From NCBI GenBank assembly GCA_964035545.1, contig OZ037769.1, positions 2,263,001 to 2,327,000 on the forward strand: a stretch of 64,000 nucleotides of DNA. The letters run 5' to 3'. This DNA comes from Bugula neritina. Its lineage: Eukaryota; Bryozoa; Gymnolaemata; Cheilostomatida; Bugulidae. The notes below the pieces were generated by a model. That model had not been told where the DNA came from. It saw only the letters and a list, made by a program, of their open reading frames with translations, and did no database searches. Position 1 is the first letter of the stretch, and every line of letters begins with the position of its first letter. Shown here one piece after another: positions 19,201 to 34,200 of this stretch. The position numbers were made by a program, and so were the translations under genes.

Positions 19201-22200
19201 AACAATCAGGAACAATCACTTTCTTGTACACAGCAGGAAACTCACAGCATGTGATTAGTTATATATGCAGATAATATTTTATATGTATGCAGATACTATT
19301 ATATATGTATATGCAGATAATGGTAAGCTATATATTCACATACCGAGTAGGAGAGGATAACACCATTTGGCTCCATAGGACTTTGAAGTGACAGAGTAAC
19401 ACAGGAGGAGTTGACTTCCATAGACAGTCCTGGCCCGTCATATGGAGCTTATATACATAACAAATTGATTGAGCATTAAAAAATCAACATAACTAGTTTT
19501 TGTATAGTGATCATTCAAAAAAAATTTCTGTGAAACTTTTGTTGATTAAAAAAGATAGTTGTTTAAATATTTATCTTGCTAGGTATGATGTTCAGAACAT
19601 ACAGCAGTCATGCAGGTAGTTAGCAATTTGCTGTTGAAGATTATATAAAACTCGTAATTAGGTATTAATCTTTTTGCCTTGAATTTAAACATTGGTTTTG
19701 ACAACAGACTGCATTAACTGAATCATATGATAGGCTTTATTTTCATACATCAACTTTTATCATAGGTTTGATTTTTAAAATCATCCACAATCAGATATAT
19801 CATCACGCATGAACAGACCTACAGTAGTTACACAATGGAAATACTGTAGTTTGATACAAAAGAATAACAGTGGTATAAAAGTAGTAATTCAATAGTAATA
19901 CAATAGTAATACAGTAGTAATACAGTAGTAATTTACAATAGTGGTACAATAGTAAGACAGTAGTAATACAGTAGTATTACAATAGTAATATTACAGTAGT
20001 AATGCAGTAATAATACAGTAGTAATACAGTAGTAATACAATAGTAATACAGTAGTAATACAATAGTAATACAGTAGTAATACAGTAGTAATTTACAATAG
20101 TGGTACAATAGTAATACAGTAGTAATTTACAATAGTAATACAGTAGTAATACAGTAGTATTACAATAGTAATATTACAGTAGTAATACAGTAATAATACA
20201 GTAGTAATACAGTAGTAATACAATAGTAATACAGTAGTAATACAGTAGTATTACAATAGTAATACAGTAGTAATACAGTAGCAATACAATAGTAATACAG
20301 TAGTAATACATTAGTAATACAGTAGTAATATAGTAGTATTACAATAGTAATATAGTAGTAATACAGTAGTAATACATTAGTAATACAATAGTAATACAGT
20401 AGTAATACAATAGTAATCCAGTAGTAATACAGTAGTGATACAGTAGTAATGCAGTAGTAATACATTAGTAATACAGTAGTAATACAGTAGCAATACAATA
20501 GTAATACAGTAGTAATACATTAGTAATACAGTAGTAATATAGTAGTAATACAGTAGTAATACATTAGTAATACAATAGTAATACAGTAGTAATACAATAG
20601 TAATCCAGTAGTAATACAGTAGTGATACAGTAGTAATAAAGTGGTAATACAGTAGTAATACAATAGTAATACAGTAGTAATACAGTAGTAGTACAATATT
20701 AATACAGCAATAATACAGTAGTAATACAGTAGTAATACAGTAGTAATACAGTGGTAATATAGTAGTAATGCAGTAGTAATACAGTAGTAATACGATAGTA
20801 ATATAGTAGTAATACAATAGCCCTAGACTCACCTAATTCAGGTGTAAGAATATACTGAGGTTTATGAATAGACTGGTTTTGCAAATTGTTGACAGCTACC
20901 AGTATAATAGTGTAGTTAGTGTATGGATCTAAGTCTTCTAGAACTTTTTCCCTCTTCCCTCCTTCCTCCTTCAGATATTGGTCATGAGACAGAGTTTTCT
21001 CCCCATGCTTCACAGTTAGATTGTAGTACAATATACTGTCACAAGCAGGTTCAGCTTCCTGTATTAATATATGCACAGATAGTCTTAGAAAATGTTTAGT
21101 ATCTAGTGTGAATAAAGACTAGCATATAGTTTTCTACACAATCATGTTCTATTACAATTACACTAGCCACCTCAAGGTTAAAAGTTCAACTCATTATTGA
21201 CAGCAGAAAAGACTCATTTTAGTATATTCACTAAAAGTAGATTCTTTTAGACTGACTGTTAGCATGCTACTGAAGTATTGTTATTCAACATGAGAGTGTT
21301 GCAATTAAAAAAACTCACTTGAATAAAACTGAAAACAAAAACAGAAACTGTACATGCAAAGTATAAATTTGTCTTTATATTTTGAGCCAATATAATTGCA
21401 TTCGGTAAAAAACAAACTGTATAAAGCAGGCAGGCTTTGATTTTGCATTATCATAAAGAAATTTTAGAAAACATATATTTTCAAACGAATTACATTTGAA
21501 ACTATTCAAGTGAGAACAATTTTTCGTTATTTATTTCGGTAACTAACATTAATATAAAGCTTAAGAATCAACGAAAAAATATCAGAAACTTTATTTTACC
21601 AGTTTTTAGAATAACCGACCCCATAATAAAAATGTGTAGATATCTAATTCTAGCTATGAATAAGGATTATGGTAAGCAAGCAAACACTGGTACTGTTGTT
21701 TATATATACTACACAACTTTATAGATCATCTCTCTTCTTAACTTTACTAAATCTTACAAATTGATTCTTACCTCCCATGTCAAAGCCATTATATGTTTTG
21801 GTTTTGTTAGCTCTTGAGTTACGTATGATGTCTGAACCTCAGGGATAATTGGCACTAAAAACATAGAGTATTTCATGTGTCTAACATGTTAAAAGGTCAA
21901 ATCTCATTATTATCTATCATCCACACAACAAAATAAAATGCACACACAGAGCACACACCAAAGAATGCACACACACACACACACACACACACGCAGCACA
22001 CGCAGCACACGCAGCACACGCAGCACACGCAGCACACGCAGCACACGCAGCACACGCAGCACACGCAGCACACGCAGCACACGCAGCACACGCAGCACAC
22101 GCAGCACACGCAGCACACGCAGCACACGCAGCACACGCAGCACACGCAGCACACGCAGAACATAATGAAATTCTATGTTTATTAATTTTCTTAATTAATT

Positions 22201-25200
22201 TTGGTTTTGACGAAAGCTGAAAGTTTCACGAGAACATGACCTAATTTCTTGCATTAAAATTTTAGAGCTAGAACGCAGCCTTTTCCTGATTTTTCTATTA
22301 CTGCCAAATGTATATATACCACCTTTTTCATAACTGTTATAGTTCAATATTACGTTCATGTTTCATGCAGACAGACTTACATCCACAAGTTACTTTGATG
22401 TCTCCTGTAGCCGACGGTCCAAAACCGGCACTTGTCCCTGCTGCAATTTCATACGTAACCAGATCACCAAAATTAAACCCACAGGCTGTGAAATTGTTTA
22501 TTCGTGGAGGCTGGCTCAGTTCTTTCCAACTGGGCACACTTTGATCTTCCTTGTAATACCTATGCTAAAAAAGTAAATTATTATGCCATGAATGGAATCT
22601 AAAAATAGGGCTGGTTTTTATATTTAACCAAGTAAATAGATATTAAGTTTAATTTAGACTTCTGCAAAAAAACATTAGGCTACTTCAAATATTTACAGAT
22701 CCAAATCGATTTTTTATGAGCAACTAGTTAGCTGTATAATATATTACTGCAGTGCTCAACAAAAAATGCTTATACAATATTGAAGCTATAACACAACTTA
22801 AAATAAGGTTTCCGAACCATATCATTAGACAACATATTAACGAAGAGAAAATTTTCTACTCAGCTTGAATTTACTAATTAGCTGTCTATTATTATTTACA
22901 AACTATTCACAATAGAGAGCTTACAATATCTGATGTAAGAGTCAGTTTACCCTGTACTTAGTAATGACTCCATTTGGTTGGTTTGGTTCTTTCCACTCCA
23001 GATATACACATGACGTATTATAAGAAGTACTTTTCACTATCACAGGAGCATCATAAGGTTCTACAACAATATGTTGGTGAAGAGATCTTTTATTTATACA
23101 AACTTTACTCTAAGTATGTCTATTCATATACTTTTACCACAAACTATTTAGTTTATAGCTTTCGCTTTCAAGAATTGTTTAAAACTTTAGTATAGAGCAG
23201 ATAGAATAGTACAATGCCAAAAATTACAAGTATATACAAAAATAACTATATATTATCATATAATATATGGGTTGATCTGCGAGCAAGTTTTTAGTTGTTC
23301 ATATATCAAGTGCTTTAAGAATTAGATAATGGTAGCTTTATGCTGGAATGTGCTTTCATGATAAATCTTTAACATTTAAACTGTTTCAATCTTAACGGCT
23401 ATTACAAGAAATTTTCTAAGCATAGGTCTATGCCAACGTACTATAGAATAGCAATAAGAACATAAACTTACCTAAAGTCATGGTTCTGAAAGTGAAGGAA
23501 GCTGTAGTCTGGTTGTTTGCATTGTTTGTGATTTTTACCTCAATAGTGTAATCAGTAAAAGGGAGTAGATTTAGTATGTATTGTGTACTCAGTATATATT
23601 CTCTATCCTCTTTCAGCTTGTACTTTATATTTGATATACTTTGGCAGTTTGCAACTATGTCCTAAAAATGTATGGAATAAATTGTTTATTGGCTATATGT
23701 TTATTGAAATATATTATAACCCATGAAACTATAATTATTATTTTCTAACTTCTATGCATATCTTTAAAAAGTTTAGATGTTTCAGATTCAAAAGTTTCTA
23801 CTTGTTTTATAAGAGAATTTGATAGAATGCTTGCAAAATAATATGAACTCATGCTTAACTGTAGCTCACTATATAAATAAGTTATGGCATATCTAATACT
23901 TGGTTTTAAAAAAGAACATTAAGCAAAAAGCTACTAAACTGTTGCAGATTTTTAATAAAATATAAACTTGCCATTTTGACAATTCTAATAAAAATAGCAA
24001 CTTTGTGAATAAAGGTATAATGCATAACATATCTTAGATAATTTGTAAAATTTCACTTACATTGATAAGAAGATTAAGATATATGCGAACTTTTACTTTA
24101 CTTTCACCAGCAGGAGTGTATTTATATTGACTTATATAATGTGAGAGGTCAGAGGGAAGAGATGGTGCTGTACGAATATAAATAGAAATACAATTCAGAA
24201 GTAAGGATATAAGCATACAAATTTATTAAAAAGGTGAATTGCCTGTGAAGATATCATCAAAGTGTAGAGAATTAAACTATAACTGCTTTAATCAAAGTTT
24301 GTACAATATATTTTAGCAAGAGAGTTAGTTTTTACTGGTTCACTTTTTGGATTAGGATGGGTATAGACATTTTTATCAATTGTATTTTTTTTGCTTTCAA
24401 ACAAACAATTGTAATGTTTCAGAATTAAAAAACCTTATATTAGATGCCTTAAAAAACACAAATAATTTGAATTTTTTGCATATAAAATTGATGGACACTG
24501 CTCAATCATACTTATATTTATTTTAAATCAAATTTACATTATGTTACATTATTTTGTAAGAGCATTAGGAAAAAAAATGAAGAGTAATATAATATTATAT
24601 TTTTAAAATATCTATGATGAACTTTAGACTCCCTCTTATGCATTTTGTAAAGTTATTTTATATGTCTATATAAATTAAATGCATATTTTTCAAGAATGTG
24701 ACCCTATGGTTATATTATAGTTTTGTTTCACATGCTGGTTCAACAAGATAATGAGAAGCTATGCTACTCACCTGCACACTGTGTCCTTACACTGACTGCT
24801 CTAGCTGTTTGACTATGCTGTGCTCCTGGAGTGTTAGACACTCGTGTAGCTCTGATGTCACATGACACTAGTTGGTACGGGCTGTATCCACAGGATTTGC
24901 TATTAGAAGGTATGTCATGCCAATCTCTGTTCTCACAACTCATCTATAATATAGCAACTTTAAATGTTTTTTTCGCTTCAAATATTATAAAAAAAAATAA
25001 GACATGCTTCTAATTCATCAATCAACAATTTGACATATTAAACTACTATTTGACGTAATTTAATAGAATGTGTTCTTTTTTTAATCATGAATTACCTGAT
25101 AAACAATCTTATTTACTGGTCCATTAGGATACTCTACAGGATCATAACTTAGACTAACACAGTATGGAGATGCAGCTGTTACTTTAAAGTTTCTTGGTGC

Positions 25201-28200
25201 TACTTGAGGAGCTGAAGATAGAAAAAAATATGTTTTTCTATCAAAATGATTCCAATATACTTTGTAGGTAGCCTTATGTCTTGTAAATAGTTGAAGAATG
25301 GCATAGAATATCTTTAACTAGCAGAATAAAGAACTTAAATCTATTGAGTGTTTCAACATAATCTAAGTTCTTTGCTTAAACTTTGTATATAGTAGGTCAA
25401 TAATGAAACTTAGCAGCTATATGGGACTGTTATTTATGAACTTTTGATTAAGAATATAAAATACAGCTATATGTGACCGTAATATAACGTGAAAAAAGAA
25501 CTAATTTCATTGTTACTGATATAAACAGTATATTATTATTGCAAAATGCATGTTTTTATATAATGGGATGCCAATTATAGCTGTTTTTTAAAGACATGTG
25601 TATATTGCAAGATTTAACCTGATTGTCACTTTGCTAAACTAGATATTTAGTTTATTTAAATAAAATTTGATGAAGAGTTTTTTTAAATTCACATTGAATA
25701 AGTTTCAGAACATACCTAAGCCAATAGGTGTTTGGGTGGTATTAGATGCATATGCAAAGTAATTATTGTGCCCTTTTAAGAAGAGAGCTATTCTTAGACT
25801 GACATCTCCGTCAGCATACAGCTTGTAACTTGTGTCTTGTGAACCTGTTAGCTTGTATTCTCTATTAACTAAGAGAGTATATCTTATGTTGGTTCTATCA
25901 CATTGATATGTTGGTAAAATCTAAAGTATGAATACAACCACAGATGTTTAACTATATTTATCTCAGTATAAAATACACATGTAAGATTAAATAACTTATA
26001 GGATACATTTGACATTGATACGTGTTATGTGCAGACTTCAAATGCATTTCGTAGGTCATAAATATTGGCATAAGAAATTATAATACATAATAATTTCCTA
26101 AATAGTAGCTTCCAAATCATATGCAGACAGAAAAGTTTTATTTGGCAACTATAATAAAGATGCATCATAGTAGAAAAGTATCTAGTACATTTACCTGCCA
26201 TGAAACTGTATACTCCCATCTGTTTCTACCCAAGTTGGTTGTGGATCTTGGTGAACCAATCAAAAGACTTGAGCTGTTTAATGGTGCTGTAATGTTATAA
26301 AACTCAAATTTAATTTTTTTTTTCTCGTATTTAATATTTCTTTTGCAAATTGAAATATAAAATATCAGATTATTATTCTAAACAACTATCTAACTTACCT
26401 GTACAAGTGGTAGTGCTGCTTGTAGCTGTATCACTGTTTTGGTTCCCTGCAGAGTTACTCTCTCTTCTTGCTCTAATCACACAGTTCACCGGAGTGTTTG
26501 GTGTAAACCTACAGACCTCTTTAGTAACTGGTATGTTCTCCCAACCACCAGAGTTGCAGTTGTACTAAAACCAAGTTATATCTGTTTATTTATACCTTGA
26601 AATATATTATATTCTTGTAAAATGAATAAATATTGGGGCAGCTTATAATGCAGTAATTACCAGTAATAATTATCATTATTGGTATTAAATATATACTAGA
26701 AAATAGTGTACATTTAGTTTCATATATGTGGTCTGTTTCTTGAGCAACTATTAAAAAATAAGAAACTAATAAAAATATTATTTAAGTTTTTAATGTATTA
26801 CTATTATAAAATGTAAGATATAAAAATATATTACATAAACACTTGTACACTCCAGCAATTACATGAATAATTAAAGTTGCTATATTTTTTTATTTTTCTT
26901 TTTATAAACTTTTCTAGAATAACTTAAAAGGTCTATTGTTTTGCTAAAAAAGTATGGGGTGCTTTAGTTTATTTGTATAGATGATTTGATATAAGATAGT
27001 GTGGTGTTGTGATCCCCCAGTGTTCTCCCTATATATATAGTGTAATTGTTAGTCATAGAGGTTCGATTCCATGGGGCAGTTATTTTATAATATCATACTA
27101 TACAGTTATAAATAATTATAATGTCTATCTATAGTTTTCTGAGAATTCAAAAAATACCATTTAGCATAGAGTTTTAGAGCAGACAAGAAATTGGCACTGT
27201 CAAGCAAATTAATGTATAGAAATATTTTTTCATTGCAGGCAAAACTTTGTTTAGCTTTGAATCATTGTGAGCTTAGCTAAAGACAACTAGAAAGTTTCCA
27301 ATTTGTTGTTAATTTAGAGAACAGTAGTTATTCACAATATCTATAATTTTTAAAGTAAACTTTAGTTAAAATAAAACTATAGGGCAAAATTTGTATAGTA
27401 TAATTACAATAATTATATCAGAGTAACTAGATAACAGCTGAAAATACAGTCATAGCTGAAACAAGGCTGGAGTTCAAAGTGAGTAAAGTACACAACCAAC
27501 TACCACCTGAGTGTTACCTGGTAAGTAAGTCCATCTGGTGGCCCGTTAGGGTATGACACATCTTCATAGCTCAACTTGACACACTCAGAAGATGCAGCTG
27601 TTAGCTGGAAGTTTTCTGGTGCTGTTTGGGGAGCTGGAAATGCAAAAATGATGAATATTCTAAATATAAGATAGCAATATCATGAGTGTATATTTTAAAT
27701 ATAAATATATTGGTTTTGCTGACTCAAAATTTGTGGCCTGCAAAACTCTTTCTCTTCTATAAAAAATGAGACACAAACAAACAAATTAATTTTTGTTGGG
27801 AGTCTAAGATATTATTAAAAACAATTTTAGAATATCTAAATGCATATTTCATTTAAAGTGAAATAATTAAAATGTATAATAAGAACATAAAACGATAGCT
27901 GCATTTATTTCTGGTGATAAATTTATTATGTTGTAATTTATACATATATTTTTAGTTATTTTCAAGCTAAATAACTTTATTTTTTATTAATCTCAATGCT
28001 GTTATGCATTTTTTTATTTGTATGTTTTATCTCAGGTAGTTTAATAAACATAGTTTATTTATTAGTTACTTTATGACTTCTAACAAATTAGCAGGCCTGA
28101 CATATCCCATTTTAGTAACCGCATAGAAATGCAGTAAATAGCAAAAAAACCAAAGTTATAAAGATGAGTGTTTTGATTGTGAAAATATGTTTAGGTGCCG

Positions 28201-31200
28201 TATGTGCAATATGTAAAAGTAGAGTTGGCACAAAAAACACTAATTTATATGTTATACTTTTGTAATTGCCGTTGTAATGCTGAAACTTGAAACAAAACAA
28301 CTCTGCAGAATTTTGCTAAGCAAGTTAAAAAATACCAGAACTTACGTAATTCTCCATTAACCTCTATCTCTGTACTAACTGGTTCAGACAAACTAGAATC
28401 TGTGTCTCTGATTTGTACTATGACGGTAATTGTGTCCCCGATGTCTCCGTAGACAGCGTAGCTAGCTTTATCGTACCAATAACTATTTTTAGAGTCAGCA
28501 GGTGAGTCTGAGGTTGAGCTGACTTCTACTCTGTACGGGTATGAAGGACGCAGACATAATACTGGAGGTAAGACAACCTACAATAGAAACTTTAAATTAT
28601 TTAAAGATGCACAGGCTAATAGTAATAAACAAAATATCTACATTTTTGCAAATAAAATGAAAATCATTCCAAAGCATTCTTTTGTTGCAGGTTTCCTGCA
28701 TTTACCACTGCAGTCCATACAATGCAATAAAATAAGCAGTGTGACCAACAGGGGTTAATAAACTCAACTTAAACATGTAAAAATGACTAACAGAACATGC
28801 TGTGGTATTTGAACATATGTATCTACTCTCTGCATTTAGAGCCATTTATGCTGTTCTGGTTTCATAGTCATTTAAACCTAAAGGGAATTTAGTCAATCAA
28901 AGTGAACCCACAATACAGCTCATGCAGTTGTTCAAACATTTAAAACAAAAAGTAATTGCTAGCTCAAGCTCTTTAACGGCTGCATAAGGTTTGGTTGTAG
29001 GCTTGGGTTGCTTTTCTTTCAAAAGCATAAATTTATGCTGTATATATTTTGTTTATAGCACAGGATTTTTTGCTAATTTTTTCATTTACCTACTTTTTTG
29101 CCTCAATTACCAAAAAGCAGAGTAAAGATTTTTTGAACTTTGATTATTTATAAATTAGTAATTTTTTTCTCATGAGTTTTAAAACCATGTTTGAAGAAGC
29201 TTTGCAAAAGTACATTTTTACTAAAGCATCAGATACCAAATAATAAAGTATATTATTACTAAAGTGTATATCCCTGCATGCACTGTTTCTCTATTGATAA
29301 GTGAAGGCAACTAGCCTTATAGCCTTTGATGCATCAAAGCAGCCTTGCAACCAGGAAAGCAACTTACAAAATATGTAAAACCAATACCTTACTATATAAA
29401 AATGGCAGTCTGATTGGAAACTTAAACCAAAGCATTAGACTGCTCAAACTCAAACTAGCAATCACCCAGCCCATAGTTTTCTATTTTAACTCAGTTTAGG
29501 TTTAAACAATCAAGTTAAATTTTTACCACTATATAGTAATAATTAATTAATACTAATTAATTATTGCCAATTGATTGTTACTAATTAAAATATTATTATC
29601 AGTTGGTTAAATCTGATTGGTTAGTATTACTTTACCATTTTTGATCGGTTGGGACTGATTAAAGAGCTCTAATTGGTTGGTTTTCAGCATATATTCATCA
29701 ACCAGTTTCATGCTATTAATTGGTTAAAATAGCATTAGGTAATGCATAGCTTATATATTATGTAACTTATTTGTTGCACATTTAGTTATTATTACATTTA
29801 TCTTTTTTCATCAGAACTCAAAATAACTTTTTCAAAATTGTGAAACTCAAAATTTTGTTTTAATTTCCAATATAAATGAATTATACTCAAAGGCAAATTG
29901 CACATTTAAGTACAAAATTTAGGTTTCATTTCCAGGTATAGCAGGTATAATGCACTGTGAAGTATAAGATGAACCATAAATATTTTGGCTGTGACAAAAA
30001 ACTGAAAATGTAGTTATTTTCAATTGCATTAATAAAATAAAAGTATCTGAAACCTTTAAAAAGAATTGCTCTAAATTAAAAACTTACACTCCAAGTCACA
30101 GTGTACAGAAGGCGCCATCTTAAGGATTCTAAAACTTTCATCGATGAGCTAGTTGTGAATTGTATTTGAGGTGTTTTGGCAAAATCTATAAGAGAGAAAT
30201 TTAATTTATATAATTCAAATATTAGATGTTGTAAAGCAGCAGACAATAAATATTCTAATCCAGACTAAATATGTAGCAGAAGACTTTAAGTAATAAAAAG
30301 ACAATTAGTAAAATTTTCAACGCAGGTTTTTTTCAGACCTCCTACATCATATCCTATTATGTAAAAGTGTGAAAAGCAACTATGCATTATGCTAATGTGT
30401 GATATTCTATAAAATCAAAAGAGAAAATTCTTTTAATGCAACTATTTTATGATCAAACTATTGACACCGAATTGTAATTTAATGAAGATTAGGACTAGAA
30501 CTAACCAGAACACTGTAACTGTGCTGATACTGTAGTGACTGTCATGTCCTCTACTCTCACACTGCATGCTGTTGATAAAGTGGGAGATAAACCACAGACT
30601 TCAACAACAGTGTTGGAAGTTGGTGTATACCAGGTTATGCTGTGACATCTATACTGTAAACAGGTCAAAGGTCATTAAACTTGTGTATACTTATATAAAC
30701 AGTATCAGGGCTGGTTATATTATAAATCATATTTCAAATCGAACTCAAATATTAACACTAATTTTGGTTCCGCTTCTATTTTAGTAAAATAAGCTGCTGC
30801 AGTCCATGTTTCAATTGCCACAAAGCTCAAAATTTTGTTTTCTAAATATGTTTTGCTTAAACTGCAATTTAATTGAAAGTGGTTTTGGCAACACCACAAA
30901 AATCAACTATTTGTCAATTTTATAGCAGTAAATAATTGGTGAGGCTTTTATAAAATTAATAATCTAGTCATTTTTTTTAAATTTTCATATTATCATATTT
31001 GAGTAAATTTATAAGAGTAGTAGTGAGTTTTCTAGCAACTGCTGTGATAATCTGATTATCAAACCACATTGGAAATTTTCCTAACAATACAGTTATGTAG
31101 GCAATATTTATTATGAATGCTTTTTAACTAAGCTAGCTGTACATGCACTAACTACCGGACACTAACTTGGTAGGAGGCCCCAATACTTCTGTAGGGAGAG

Positions 31201-34200
31201 TCCCAATTAAATGAAACACAGTCTGTGGTTACACTGGTTATCTGTAAGTTGGTTGGTTTAAATTCTGCTGGAGCTGTAAATTAATTAAGAAGTACATGCT
31301 TAATACATGGAACGCAGTAACTGAATCATTTTAATAAAAAATTGCTTCAGTTACTGCAATTTAAAGTTGTCTTCTTTTGTTTTAGATCGTGGACCTTTGA
31401 TGGCATGTTGAGCCTGCTGATATGGCAGGTATCACAGTTTGGTGAGTGGTACTTATCAAACATTTACTTGTAGCAGTTTGGTTATCTGTGGAAATATCAC
31501 ACACATTGAACTGAATATTAGCATCTATTATAGTAATACATTATTTGAATGTCTGCAATGCTAGTCGGTTTAATAAATTATTTTACATGTTTTTGAAGGC
31601 TGCAAAAATTTCGCTATTTGTATTTTTGGCTATACAAATGTTGATAAAAACTAAATTAAGCAAAAATATGATGAAAGACAAATTAATTTTAACATTTTAT
31701 TGTTGATTTGAGCAGTTTAAGTAGAAATTTATTATCTTCATAACTAGCGTGTATACTTTGCTGCGAGAAAGAGCTATAAGCAGCCTACAGTATTTATTAG
31801 GCTAATGCTGGAGTAGGCCTATACATACAAGTTTAGATTTAAACTATATTAAGCAGAATATTTTCATGATCTAAGCAATTAGTTTGCAAAGAAAATAACA
31901 ATATTTCATACATTAAGCTCAAGTTACTTATTTATCTGTAACATGTTTTTTGTTTTCTCTGAAATCCATCAGCTAAAATTCAAAAAGCAAATTTCTACTC
32001 ACTAAATCCATAGACTTCAACCTCTGTAAGGACTAAGCTCTGTCCGTACTCAGGATACAGAGGATTTTTCTTCTCCATAACAGCTACATACTGTGCATAG
32101 ACAGCAGTTGGTAAAAGATATTCATATGTTGAGACTAGTGTAGATACACTCTGAATCACATTCCACTGACTATAGTCATCAGCTGGGTTCAAGTTACCAG
32201 AAGTTTCTTTAGATAATATCTCAAATGGACCAATTTTATTAGCAGCAGACCCTACAGCATATCAATCAACATGCCTCTGTCTGTATAATCTGGTAAATAT
32301 ATGTTGTGAGTGTAATTGAATTATGTTTAAACAGAAATGCCTATATAGTTTGTGAAGTATTAAAATAAATTACGTTATATTTTTTTATTATCAACTGCAA
32401 ACACTTAAGCCCCAACAAAGACTTATCATCTGTGTGTCAAATTATTATGTCTACAAGTACATTTAACTTACCTATGTTATGTAACTTACCAGTGTATATA
32501 TTTATATTTGCAATGAAGAATTGTCCACCCAAGTCTACTCTCCACCATGGATTATCACTTAGAGTAGACAGGAAGCACTGAGTGCAGAACTTTGCTGAAT
32601 TCCATGAGTTGAATGAACCTGATTGGTCTCCATCCACCACTACACTTGGTGAACTACTCCTAGGGTTTTGTCCTGAGGAGGAGGTAGCTTTGTTTAAAGC
32701 TACATTTGATGGTGTGGGAGAAGCTAAAAATATACATCATAGATATTTGAGAATACAAAGTAAAATATAAGATAATGTTTGCACAATACACAATTTTTAC
32801 ACTTTCAATGCAAAAACTCATGATTTAAACAGGTTACTTAAACTTACAGAACTCTAATTTCTTTCATAAAAAATGCTTCATGAACAATATTTTTCAAGCA
32901 TATACCTATAGGATTCTTATGCAGCAGCTAAATATACCATAGTCACCTTAAATTTTAGTATTAGTATAAAACTTAGTATTTTCTTTTTTACAAACATTAT
33001 AAAATGTTTTGAAAAAAATTTTGTGGTACAAAAAGATAATTTTTTCCAACTATAAAATAAAACTCATTATGTTTCACTTGATGTAGAGTAGCACTACTAG
33101 TTAAAGACCAACTGAAACTCAGGCCTAAGCTAGTTTCAGATTTTGTTAACAATGGAAATTAGTGCATTATATATTATGTGGAAAAAGATACATGTCCAGT
33201 AAAAATGGCACAGGTAAAAATGGCACAGGTAAGAATGGCACAGGTAAAAATGGTACTGATAAAAATGGCACAGGTAAAAAAGGTACTGGTAAAAATGGCA
33301 CAGGTAATAATGGCACAGGTAAAAATGGCACATTTTTACATACTCTGCCAATTGTACCATTTTTACCTGTGCTACTTTTACCTAAATTTGTAGAGTAAAT
33401 ACTAAAACTACACTTTAATCAAGTATAATATTTACAAACTAAAATATTGTCCTATTATTTAGACATTGGCTTTACATTTAAACAGAATATATATATATTA
33501 TATATCACTTATATTTTATCAGGTGCTATAATTGTAAAGTTAGCACTGAACATAATTAATTCAAGCAGTAAAAGTAATGTAGTGTAATGAATACATAATA
33601 GTTAATCTAGCATTCAGCGTTGCGTTTAGCACAATGTTCCACTCAAATAGGTTATCGCATCACGTGATTCTCGCCTACGCAACGACTGCTAGTTGTAAAT
33701 TCATTAATTAGATATCAGCACGCTCTCACTCATTGGCTGTGGCGTTACGCTTAGGCAGCCCGGATGTTTGAGTGCAGACGTTGACCCTACAGTTAGTGGA
33801 ATAGTAGCGCGCTAGCGATGCAAGCTTATTACATCAATAACATCAGTTTTAAATGATATAATTAATAAAATACAAGTGAATTTAAATTGGAATTAACTTA
33901 AAGAGGCACAGTAGACCTGTAATACCGTTTCATAGAAACAAACTTAACCTAGCTAGCCACTAAAAGAAGGCAAGAGTTTCTTACTGTACATCAAACACCT
34001 AATGATAATCACCAAAATAGGGAAAGCCAGTCAGAATCAGATGATTCTTGTAGTAAAAAAAAGAAAGAAACAACCACATGTAGAAGTGCTCAGTCTACCA
34101 ATTCAGGTTTGACCTCGATGGTGATGCCTGTGTGGCTCTTTAGTGCGACCTATCCAGAACACGAAATTTTAGTATATGCACTACTCGACACAATGTCGGA

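Larger units (their letters stand above)
18829..31273 (-). other. gene 2 array of nine FN3-like modules (ABABABABA)
   Basis: Exon pairs are A1 31167-31273 + 30506-30653; B1 30088-30185 + 28346-28577; A2 27518-27633 + 26399-26564; B2 26195-26286 + 25716-25920; A3 25096-25211 + 24772-24943; B3 24061-24167 + 23472-23661; A4 22951-23060 + 22381-22564; B4 21772-21854 + 20833-21058; A5 19344-19447 + 18829-19006. Every first exon is phase 1 to 0 and every second exon 0 to 1. B4 has the standard FN3 motif [17 protein letters not shown] modules have about four to five cysteines, unusual for FN3. The role is probably an extended ligand-binding stalk. Confidence 0.8.

Noticed and set aside
20160-20832. 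Long minus-strand frames with LLYYYCITT repeats
   Set aside because: The 11-bp minisatellite has no stops in these frames; only the piece at 20833-21058 is a real exon.
21897-22165. CVCCVC / RVLRVL / RSTRST frames resembling metallothionein-like or RS-rich proteins
   Set aside because: Produced by an 18-copy 9-bp repeat, a multiple of three, so every frame repeats.
27038-27070. Possible tRNA gene from A-box and B-box matches
   Set aside because: The boxes are too close and no acceptor or T stem pairs; at most a SINE remnant.
33136-33398. [10 protein letters not shown] and [10 protein letters not shown] frames, and a CRISPR-like look
   Set aside because: A 15-bp tandem repeat without unique spacers, in a eukaryotic intron.
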